Positions 56,097 through 64,000 of a stretch of DNA of 64,000 bases are shown piece after piece (positions within the stretch are counted from its first letter, which is position 1; each line of letters opens with the position of its first letter). The position numbers and the translations under genes were made by a program. Origin of the DNA: Phragmites australis (Eukaryota > Streptophyta > Magnoliopsida > Poales > Poaceae); contig NC_084943.1 of assembly GCF_958298935.1 (NCBI RefSeq), positions 11,339,001 through 11,403,000 of the forward strand, in the 5' to 3' direction. The notes under the pieces were generated by a model. The model made no database searches and was not told the origin of the DNA. It saw nothing but the letters and a program-made list of their open reading frames with translations.

Positions 56097-56251
56097 TACA
56101 TCCGAGTGCCCTCCAAGATTCGTAGCCGGTGAGAACTACGAGAACTCTGCTTGGAGAACGTCAGAGGACCCCCCTGGGTACCCATGTCCTGACCCCCCCA
56201 AGTCATACAGTCGAAACCGTCCTGAAGGATACTCTCATAAAAAGGATCCAT
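56097..56251 (-). CDS. Probable first exon of the Myb/SANT-like gene
   Basis: The reverse-strand ATG at 56251 opens MDPFYESILQDGFDCMTWGG and is open to 56097. Acidic/aromatic N-termini like this precede the Myb domain in related grass proteins. It is in a different phase from the downstream exon, so either a further intron ending near 56088-56100 or a frameshift must join them. Confidence 0.45.
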
Positions 56252-57225
56252 ACCGCCCCTTCAAATAAGTTAAGGTACAGAATTTATGACAAAGCAAACA
56301 CTGAATAGGGCCACAATCATATAAGTTTGTACTCAACTGAAGTACTGCCCCACTGCTATGAACCATTTCACTCAAATATCCTAAACCCAACAATCAGAAA
56401 ACATTGTCCTACACTACAACAATCCTGAATGCACCAGAATATAGGCATACCATACCCTTTCAACCCTTACATAACTGCATACAGGTCCAAGACTCTCAAA
56501 CCCATGGCCCTTGGGTACCAACACCGGCAACCAGCATCTGTAACCTAATGAAACAAGAGTATAGACCCATTGCAACCCTCCTGAATCAAACACACAGGGC
56601 ATGGCCTCACAAACAAAATGCAGTTCAATTAAGGACCACTAACCATTTATCTCCAACACTGGCAACCAGCATGAGGAAGCTAATGAAACAAGACTAAAGG
56701 CATACCATGCCCGTTGAATAGGTATGTACGTCCAGTCAGCACATACATACCTATCTGCACTGGCCCATTGCAACCCCCCTTAAGCATCAATGAAACACAC
56801 AGGGCATGGCCTCACAAACAAAATGCTGTTCTATTCAGGACCACTAACCATTTTTCTCAAACACCGGAAACATACAATGAAATAAAATGAGGCAATGTAC
56901 TATAAACTTAGACCACCCCCACTGATTCTGCAACCTATCCATAAAAGAGTATAGCCATACTGATATACAACGAAATGGGGACAACAATCTTCCAAAGCAG
57001 TTCAATTTATTAGCGCCAACATGAAAGGGACAGACAGGACCTCCATCATTCACATGGACACACAGGACACCACCACTCATACATGATTCCAATTCAGTTC
57101 ATTACACAGATTAAGCCGATAAAAAGCTAATTTCAAAGGTACCAACCAAACTACTACCAGCAGACGCAAATCGCACAAATGGACGACACCACCCTCACAC
57201 CTTTCCATCCTAACAGGCCACCAGA
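56252..57225. other. Non-coding region with a 205-bp duplication and a hairpin
   Basis: The segment cacacagggcatggcctcac occurs at about 56590 and again about 205 bp later, each followed by caaacaaaatgc and ggaccactaaccattt. Between them 56718-56753 is a short inverted repeat (taggtatgtac...tacatacctat). No supported ORF. It separates two reverse-strand genes. Confidence 0.6.
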
Positions 57226-57621
57226 TTACAGGCGCCACGACCTATCAGACTCAACGGACCCGCAATCATCAGTACTGGAACAAAGCACCTCATCCGTGCT
57301 CCATTCCGAATGCTCCATGTCATCGCCGGCGTTGTTCAAGGAAGGCCATGGGTCTTTTTCCTCCCCCACGCTACTCCTGTCCACCTCGTCAGTAGGCACG
57401 GACAGAGAGCACCGGCGCAGCGCATCCTCCACCTGGAAGACGAGCTGACCCAAATCGCCGGCAATAGCATCCACTTCTAGCAGCGCCATGTTCAGGTCGA
57501 CGGCCGCTGGTGTGCTCTCTGGGCTCAAGTTGTCGTTCGCTAACTTCTTCAAAGCGTCGGCCGCCTCCTGGACATGGTCTTGCATCAAGGAGACAAGTGC
57601 CGCCAGAGCTGCCGCGCCCAT
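57226..57621 (-). CDS. Hypothetical acidic protein, 131 residues
   Basis: Unrecognised. The reverse-strand ATG at 57621 opens MGAAALAALVSLMQDHVQEA. Residues 1-75 are probably helical (ADALKKLANDNL, then LDLVFQ-like VFQVEDALRRC). The C-terminal half is acidic and Ser-rich (SVGEEKDPWPSLNNAGDD). The composition differs from the surrounding low-complexity frames and the frame is uninterrupted. It lies 1 kb upstream of the Myb/SANT-like gene on the same strand. It could be a small host gene or part of a transposon. No function is proposed. Confidence 0.4.
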   Translation of the reverse strand: MGAAALAALVSLMQDHVQEAADALKKLANDNLSPESTPAAVDLNMALLEVDAIAGDLGQLVFQVEDALRRCSLSVPTDEVDRSSVGEEKDPWPSLNNAGDDMEHSEWSTDEVLCSSTDDCGSVESDRSWRL

Positions 57622-58700
57622 CTACATCATGCACCACGGCAATCCCATGAGCCCGATGAGAACCCATCCCCGCCGGCAACGCAAGGTTACCCAGGGCCCG
57701 TACCCCGTGCACCCTGCCACCACCTCCTCCGTCGTAGGCCGCTGCACAGAACCCACCACCCCCTGCGACGCCGCCATCACCCCACCCCGTCCACCCTTCC
57801 CCCAAGTCGGACGACTGGTCAATCGACCGACGCCGCCGCCTCCCCACCACTCCGCCGGTCCCCTGAGGCCTCGGACCATCCGTCCCCGGAGGAGAAACTG
57901 ACGACCCTTGTGACCTAAAATAGACGCCGTACCCGATCCATTCACCAAATCCCTTCTTCGAACCTCCCCAACCCCGGATCTAGAGCACGCATAGGGCAAA
58001 TCGGTCGTACCTGCCATCGATTGCACTCTTCGCCGCCTGGCCGCCTCCTGCGACGTCGACGCTGCCCTCCCCACGTGGTCAAACTGCCCACTGGCCCGAC
58101 TCCAAGGCCCGCCCACCCTTGCTCCGCCGTCGTCCCTGCTCGCGCCGCCTCCGCTTCTCCTCTCCGCGTCTTCCGCACCAGCGCACGACGCCAACTGCCG
58201 GACCCTTCCCCGCTCTCCTTCTGCGTGAAGGGAATGGAGAGAGGTTCCCATGGCCGAGGGAACCTCTCTCCTTTCCCGTCCCGCGCCGTGCCGGAAAGGG
58301 GTGCTGCTGGGCGTCCTCTCCCGTTCCCGTCTCGGGCGTTTTCTCATCGCGAAGGGAATGAGCCCCGGGACGGGAACCCATTGGGTTCGGTCTTATGCCG
58401 CGAGATCTCGATCTGCACGATGCCGCAAGCTAACCTCACGAGATCTGTGCTGGCCGCCATAGCCGAGATGCGCTGTTAGAGCTCAGCCGATGTGCTAGAT
58501 GGTTGGCACTGAGGGACACTCCAAAGCTGCCTCGCTCTCTCCCATGTGAGGTAGGGGCGCAGGTGATGAGCAACATTGACGCTTCCATAGTCATGACTGC
58601 AGAAGTGGACGCCCTCCGACCCCGCCCAGTCTCCCCCTGTCCCAGCCCCTACCACCTCCATCAACTGCATGTCCACTGCCTCCGCAACTTCGGCCTCACC
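57622..58700. other. GC-rich region with composition-driven frames
   Basis: Both strands have long open frames but their translations are Pro/Arg/Ser repeats without conserved features. 58229-58390 contains an imperfect repeated motif (gggaacctctctcc...tcccgt). Could be a promoter or CpG-rich 5' region of the 57.2-kb gene or of the ECT-like fragment. Confidence 0.4.
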
Positions 58701-58717
58701 TCCGATAACGATGAGCC

Positions 58718-58930
58718 CTCTACCTCCAGCCCTCCACAGCCACCACTCCGCCCGACGACACCGAGTGCCTCAGCGGCTTGCATCACGGTGCCTTCAATTC
58801 TCCTACGCACCCCAACCTCGCCCTTGTGGAGCTCGGCCGGATCCGCCTCCAACTGCAGCGCGTGTTCCTATGGAAGGTCGCCGGTTCGAACCACCAGGCA
58901 CTCGTGCTGGCGATCGATGTCTTCGAGTGA
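58718..58930 (+). other. Exon-like open segment of unknown origin
   Basis: A plus-strand frame without an ATG reads PPDDTECLSGLHHGAFNSP, then LALVELGRIRLQLQRVFLW and ALVLAIDVFE before a TGA. It looks more protein-like than the other frames at this locus but no family is recognised. It may be an exon of a captured gene. Confidence 0.25.
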
Positions 58931-59261
58931 GGTTTTTTGGGCAAATTTTCTCCTGTTTTTGGATGATTTTTGAGATTTTTTCGGTGGGTTTTTGGACTAT
59001 CTTGGCTTGGTTCCTTCCCTGCGGTGGTGATTCATTGGTGTCGCGAGGATTTGTTTTTTTTTGGGTGATTCTGTGCAAGTTACAAGTACGGACTGCGGAG
59101 CGCGTGGTGTTCTATGTTTTTTGCCACGATTTTTATGTTGTTCCTAGATCTTAGTCTTAGCTCCCTTTGTAGAATTCTATGCCGAATCCATGATCTTCTG
59201 GTATGTATTTCCAAGTGGATGAGTTCCCCTAACTAGATTTGCCTCAGTGTCTACGGATTTG

Positions 59262-59988
59262 TTGCATAAGTTGTCTCTAGATCCCGAAGAGTGAAGGCGG
59301 CCAGGCCCTGGAGGCGAAGTAGAAGGTATGGTCCGCCTCTTTGTGCACAATTTCAGTGAATCGCTTTGTGATGCTATGATTTGGGATTGAACTGCTTTGC
59401 AGATGTCGAGGGCGCCGAATGGTGTGGTAGCATCTCCAAACCCTCCAGGGATGTCAATGGAGCAATGGGCGCTGCAAGATTACAAGGACTCCGCCATGTA
59501 CTACGGTGCCTGCCCTGGAGCTTACTACTGTGGAGGTGAAGCACTGATGCACTGTTGCAAAGTTCAGAGCATTTACCTTGAACTCCAATCAATTGGCTTG
59601 CGTGCTTTGCAGGATGGGGTGATTATTCCATCTACGTGAGCCAGGATGGAGCGGATGCACTTACATCTGTGAATATTTGTTCCCTACTAAGCAATTCACA
59701 AAGCTTGCGAACACTTGGGCCTTGGTTCGATCTTATGGCCGACCCCTTAAAGTTAGACAGAAAATGCAAATGCTTCGATGATTTGAATCATGGCAAAGTG
59801 TATTTGGATGAATTGGTTTTGGTTGTTGGTTTCTTCAGGTGCTTATGGGGATACCTACTGTTATCCTCAATATGGATATGATGGTCATATTTATGGATCC
59901 CAGCATTACCAACCACAGACTACTGCCAATAAGCCGGCATACAAGGCTAAAATTGGCAAATCAGCTTCAACTTCTAGAAAGTAAAAAC
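59262..59988 (+). pseudogene. Fragment of an ECT-like (YTH-domain m6A reader) gene, N-terminal exons
   Basis: ECT proteins bind m6A-modified mRNA through a C-terminal YTH domain; here only the Tyr/Gly-rich N-terminal region is present. Exons: about 59262-59324 (ends ...EAK, TAG, K); 59401-59536 (MSRAPNGVVASPNPPGM, then QWALQDYKDSAMYYGACPGA); 59612-59671 (GWGDYSIYVSQDGADALTS); 59839-59982 (GAYGDTYCYPQYGYDGHIYG, HYQPQTTANKPAYKA). Introns have GT...AG ends. A TAG lies in the first exon, and the donor after ALTS appears to lack one G, which would shift the next exon. After a donor at 59981 only intron-like sequence follows to 60240. Introns are retained, so it is a DNA-level duplication or capture, not a retrocopy. 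Confidence 0.65.
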
Positions 59989-60360
59989 TACAGTTTTATT
60001 TGCTAGATGAATTCTAAATTTTGCGAGGGCCATGGCTGGTCTGGGTATCTGGCTAATAGTACTAGATTGACCAATTTATATTGCTCAGGCGAAAGCTAAG
60101 TATAAGTTTATTGCCCCATTTTACTTCTTTTGGAAATAAATCTGTACCAAGGCGATGCCAAAAAAACATCTGTTCTTATTGATTATTCTGTTGTTATCTC
60201 AGGCTGCTCACCAAAGAAGTTTAGATTTGAATTTCCTGACATGCTGTCATGGGATAGAGCTACTCCTACCTTAAAGAGTTAATCATGATGAATCCACTAC
60301 TTGATTTAGTGAATGGTCGAACTATCACAAGGGTGTCACGTATCTCACCTTGAGTTTGAC
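59989..60360 (+). other. Intron-like tail of the ECT-like fragment
   Basis: AT-rich, without ORF, continuous with the last donor site; then unrelated sequence from about 60250. No YTH-domain exon is seen. Confidence 0.45.
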
Positions 60361-60798
60361 TGGTATCGTGAAGCGAAGGGATCAATGCATGCGTATATAA
60401 AGGTTCAGCCGATATGATCTTTTATGTATACTCGGAAGTCAACGTGTCCTGCTAGAGGCCGCTATTGATTTTGGTTTGGAAAAGGTTTCTGAGTCATAGC
60501 CATTTGTACATAAGCCTAACGGGTCACACACTTAATGGGTTGAAACAAAACATGTGAATTGGATTCGTATATGGGTTTTGATTTTATTATGATCCACGAG
60601 AAGTTAGAGTCCTAAAGGGCTTCCAACATGGGAGCCCATTGGCGAGCTCTATATAAGGAGAGGCGGGCGTAGGGCGTGCCGAGGTTGAGCCACTCTGCAA
60701 CCTTCCACACGATCTCCCAAAACCCTAGCCGTACGTGCGGTGTTAGCATATCGGTGCTCGGCGTTTCTGCCCAATACGTGTGGATACCGTAGAGACGC
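60361..60798 (+). repeat. Possible copia-type LTR or leader fragment
   Basis: Contains a TATA box region (gagctctatataaggagagg at about 60640), then aaaccctagccgtacg and gtacgtgtggataccg-like blocks (here atacgtgtggataccgt at 60773-60790), which resemble the R/U5 region of some grass copia LTRs. No second copy or primer site is visible. Confidence 0.3.
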
Positions 60799-61747
60799 TG
60801 ATGCGTGTTTACCTAATCTTCCGAAGGTAATATGATAAGTCTATTAATGGGGTTTCGATGTTGATAATCCAAAGGCTCTGATCAGAACAGATCAAGAACC
60901 TTCGCAACCACTACACCACTACTCCGTGGTTATCAACCGTGCCAAGACGCGGTTGACCTCGCCAAGAAGGCTTTTCCTGCAGGCGAATCGAGAACACAAG
61001 CAAGAACAGGTAGATGCAATCTGAATATTGCTAATTACCAATGAAGCGCTCGAGTTTGGGGTTCTACAAACCGATATATGGCGAAACTGCATTAAACAGA
61101 ATAATCAAAGCTATACCTAAGCTTAAACTACGATGGCTACTGTGTATTTATAGGGGGGTGTGAGGAGGTCGATCTAGGGTTGTGCAACCGTGGAGAGAGG
61201 CGTGGACAACCTGGACTCAGACTCCGACACGATTACAAAACCCGGTAGGGTTTAAAACGGTGACGCAGCACTTTATTCCTTTGACTCAGACTAAAATATA
61301 ATGAATATTTGGTCGAGCTCATATTCATTGGATAGGGCTCGTCGTAAGCTTTCCAGAATATCCAAGATTGTCTAAAACGGACTTCGTATGAGAGAGTTAT
61401 GCCCGTTTTACTAACGTGCTATACTGGAGCTCGACTTCGACCACGACCACGACTTCGACCATGACCACGACTTTGACCACGACCACGACTAGAGCTCAGC
61501 CTTGAGTTCGAGTAGACTTGGCCTTCGAGGAGTGATGTCCGAGTAAGGTTGATATGCTTCTCCCACGTTCCTATGCAATAAAATATCACAAGAATTTAGT
61601 AGTAATCCATCCAAGGAAACATGAACAACAAGGAACGAGTTCACCTGGTGGTCTAAATGTCATGCACATGCTCTTGTAATTGGACCTTGCATGATTTGAG
61701 GATTGTTGGTGGTATTGATCGTATTCGAAGGAGCCATGGGCTTATCA
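60799..61747 (-). repeat. LTR of element D3
   Basis: 949 bp, TGATGCGTGTTTACC to GGGCTTATCA on the plus strand. Includes the GGTTGACCTCGCCAAGAAGG block and a tandem GACCAC/GACTTC hexamer stretch at about 61430-61492 not present in the shorter relatives. Confidence 0.85.
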
Positions 61748-61797
61748 TCCTCCCCTTCTTGAATTGGACTCATCTTTGACTCAAGCTCATCTTCTTC

Positions 61798-62747
61798 TCC
61801 CAAATATGCTTCAAACATGAAATGTTAAACGTGGGACTAACCCCAAAATTTGCAGGTAGCTCCAATTTTTATGCATTCTCATTGATTTTCTCAATTATTT
61901 TAAATGGTCCATCGGCTCTAGACATCAACTTTGATTTTCTTAGTTCTGGAAACCTATCATTCCTCAAATGCAACCAAACTAAATCACCCGGTTCAAATTT
62001 TATTTCCTTCCTACCTTTACTTCCAATAATCTTATACTTTTTTGTCATGCTCTCTATATTCTTTTTAGTTGTGTCATGCAACTTAAGAATAAACTCAGCA
62101 TGTTTCTTAGCATCTAAATTAAGTCTTTCAAAAGTAGGCAAAGGTAGTAAATCAATAGTAGCACGGGGATTACATTCATACACTACCTAAAACGGACTTA
62201 CCTTGATGGTGGAGTGTACCGACCTATTGTAAGCAAATTCAATATGTAGTAAACACTCTTCCTACATCCTCAAATTCTTCTTTAGAACTACCCACAACAT
62301 GGTCGATAATGTGCGGATGATAACCTCTGTTTGACCATTAGTTTGGGGATGACACATAATAGAAAACAGTAGCTTTGTCCCCAATTTATTCCAAAGTGAT
62401 CTACAAAAGTTACTCAAAAATATTGTGTTACGATCTGAGACGATAGTATTAGGCACTCCATGTAGTCGAACAATTTCCTTGCAAAACAAATCAGTTATGT
62501 TTGTAGCATCATCGCTCTTGTGACAAGGTATAAAATGTGCCATTTTAGAGAATCGATCCACAACTACAAATATGCTATCCATCCCCCTTATTGTCTTAGG
62601 CAATCCTAAAATAAAATCCATGAAAACATCCTCCCAAGGTACACTAGGAACATGAAGAGGCATGTAAAGGCCATATGGCTTTAAGCAAGACTTAGCTTTA
62701 TTGCAAGTGGTGCAACGTGACACGTAGCGCTCGACGTCACGTCTCAC
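61798..62747 (-). pseudogene. Element D3 integrase
   Basis: The reverse-strand piece 62747-62262 has [18 protein letters not shown] (zinc region), [18 protein letters not shown] (first Asp), [14 protein letters not shown] (second Asp kept) and [14 protein letters not shown] (Glu kept). After a TGA at the 62262 end, the piece 62183-61869 carries the C-terminal LNLDAKKHAEFILKLHDTTK, DLVWLHLRNDRFPELRKSKL and RADGPFKIIEKINENAY. A stop precedes the VYECNPRATIDLLPLP block. Broken, so inactive. Confidence 0.9.
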
Positions 62748-63997
62748 CTTTGGTCAAAAGAAATGAGCGGTCAGCACATCTTCAGTCTTCTTTGCTCCAA
62801 AATGTTCTATCAATCCTCCTCCATGCGACTCCTGCAACAACAAAAGACGAACAGAGTTAGCTAGAATGCATAGCTTGTTAGCACGATAGAGCAATCCGTC
62901 ATTCAGCATATATTTATTCCATGCTTTCCCTTCTGTACAATATTCAAGCACTTCTTTAAAGTCTAAATCAGCAGCATATAAGTTCTTAATGGTCTCTAAA
63001 CCAAAAATCTTATGATCAAGTTAAGATAACATGGTATAACGCCTAGAAAGCGCATCAGCAATCACATTATCTTTTCCTTTCTTATGTTTTATGACATATA
63101 GAAACGGCTCAATAAATTCTATCCATTTAGCATGTTGTTTATTCAGTTTAGCTTGACTGCTAACATGTTTTAGGGATTCATGATTAGAATGTATAACAAA
63201 TTCTTTGGGCCATAGATAATGTTGCCAAGTTTCAAGAACACGAACTAAACATACAATTCTTTATCATAAGTGGAATAATTCAGACTTGGCCACTTAATTT
63301 CTCGCTGAAATAAGCAACAGGTTTACCTTCTTGAATTAGCACACCTCTAATTCCAATCCCACTAGCATCACATTTTAGTTCAAAGGTCTATCAAAATCGG
63401 GAAGTCGGAGCAATGGAGCATGGGTAAGTTTATTTTTTAACAACTTGAATGCTTTTTCTTGTGCAGGTCCCTATTTAAAAATTACTCCTTTCTTTGTTAA
63501 CTCGTTTAATGGAGCAGCAATGATGCTGAAATCCCGCACAAATTGTCGATAGAAACCCGGAAGACCATGAAAGCTTCTTACTTGAGTAACAGTTTCAAGG
63601 GTCGGCCAGCTCTTTATGGCTTCGATTTTTGCTTCATCCACCTCTATTCCATGTGGAGTAACAACATAGCCAAGAAAAGAAACTAGATCCATGCAAAAGG
63701 TACACTTTTCGAGGTTACCAAACAAACGTGCATCTCTTCAAGCATTAAAAACAGCACGTAATTGATCAAAACGTTGTTCTTGTGACTTGATGAAAATCAA
63801 GATATCATCAAAATAAATCAGCACAAATCTCCTAATAAAAGTACATAAACTTCGTTCATCAATCGCATGAAAGTACTAGGTGCATTAGTTAACCCAAAAG
63901 GCATCACTAACCATTCATACAAACCAAACTTAGTTTTAAATGCAGTCTCCCATTCATCTCCAAGTTTCATTTTAAGCTGGTGGTATCCACTTCGCAA
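62748..63997 (-). pseudogene. Element D3 reverse transcriptase and RNase H
   Basis: Reading from 63997 on the reverse strand: [22 protein letters not shown] start, [18 protein letters not shown], then in a shifted frame IYFDDILIF (catalytic YFDD kept, about 63805). Next are [20 protein letters not shown] and [17 protein letters not shown] (63725-63471). The RNase H and tether region (62750-63470) shows [19 protein letters not shown] and HGGGLIEHFGAKKTEDVL with several frameshifts and stops. Confidence 0.88.
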
Positions 63998-64000
63998 GTC

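Larger units (their letters stand above)
60799..64000 (-). mobile_element. Ty3/gypsy element D3 (related to B and C), reverse orientation, cut by window edge
   Basis: 3' LTR at 60799-61747, purine tract on the reverse strand at 61748-61762, then integrase, RNase H and reverse transcriptase reading towards 64000. The LTR is a relative of those at 3172 and 8826. The 5' part lies beyond the window, so the duplication cannot be tested. Confidence 0.9.

Noticed and set aside
57625..58480. Long frames on both strands (for example the 241-codon reverse frame)
   Set aside because: Overlapping open frames in GC-rich sequence with Pro/Arg/Ser-rich translations and no conserved blocks.
58870..58910. 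ggttcgaacc resembling a tRNA T-arm loop
   Set aside because: The flanking bases do not pair as a T stem and no D-arm, anticodon arm or acceptor stem fits upstream.

Overview
The window reads as repeat-dense nuclear DNA of a plant, most likely a grass. Grass-type Ty3/gypsy chromovirus-like and Tat-like retrotransposons, a CACTA (En/Spm) transposon, a hAT transposon, SIRE-type copia LTR sequence and an ECT-like (YTH m6A reader) exon set occur together. There are no bacterial operons, no CRISPR array, and I recognise no rRNA or tRNA gene. Nearly all coding sequence is transposon-derived and broken. The only candidates for non-mobile or domesticated coding sequence lie at 55.1-60.0 kb.

Layout. 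1-2.6 kb: reverse-strand gypsy remnant (gag with zinc knuckle, plus an upstream ORF of unknown function). 3172-9691: two reverse-orientation LTRs around a decayed 4.9-kb interior with only protease-like and gag-like scraps. 10.2 kb: a (GA)24 microsatellite. 10.74-11.2 kb: an LTR fragment. 11.66-13.58 kb: most of a reverse-strand hAT transposase whose first exon lies 34 kb away at 47.77-47.88 kb.

The split in the hAT gene is a CACTA element (13583-47762) flanked by the duplication TAG. Inside the CACTA element are a solo LTR (16250-16743, duplication TACGA) and a Tat-type gypsy element A (about 19756-46671). Inside A sits gypsy element B (30939-45774, duplication GGGCC). Inside the 3' LTR of B sits the related gypsy element C (37712-45234, duplication TGATT). 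This is a five-level nest, hAT > CACTA > A > B > C, supported by exact target-site duplications at three of the four junctions. One age signal conflicts with the order: by eye the LTRs of C differ more (about 4%) than those of its host B (about 2%).

48246-50792 is a non-coding element with terminal inverted repeats of about 270 bp and an internal array of roughly 70-bp repeats. 52751-55.1 kb is a SIRE-type copia LTR in reverse orientation. 55125-56251 holds a reverse-strand Myb/SANT-like gene of the PIF/Harbinger-associated type with a plausible short intron. 57226-57621 is a 131-codon acidic hypothetical ORF. 59.26-60.0 kb carries several exons, with introns, of an ECT/YTH-like gene as a fragment with lesions. 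60799-64000 is the 3' LTR and reverse-strand pol of another gypsy element, related to B and C, that runs off the window.

Most genes here once served transposition: gag, protease, reverse transcriptase, RNase H and integrase for the gypsy elements, TnpD/TNP/Ulp1-like proteins for CACTA, and a hAT-family dimerising transposase. Stops, frameshifts and lost catalytic residues indicate that none of the long elements is autonomous now.
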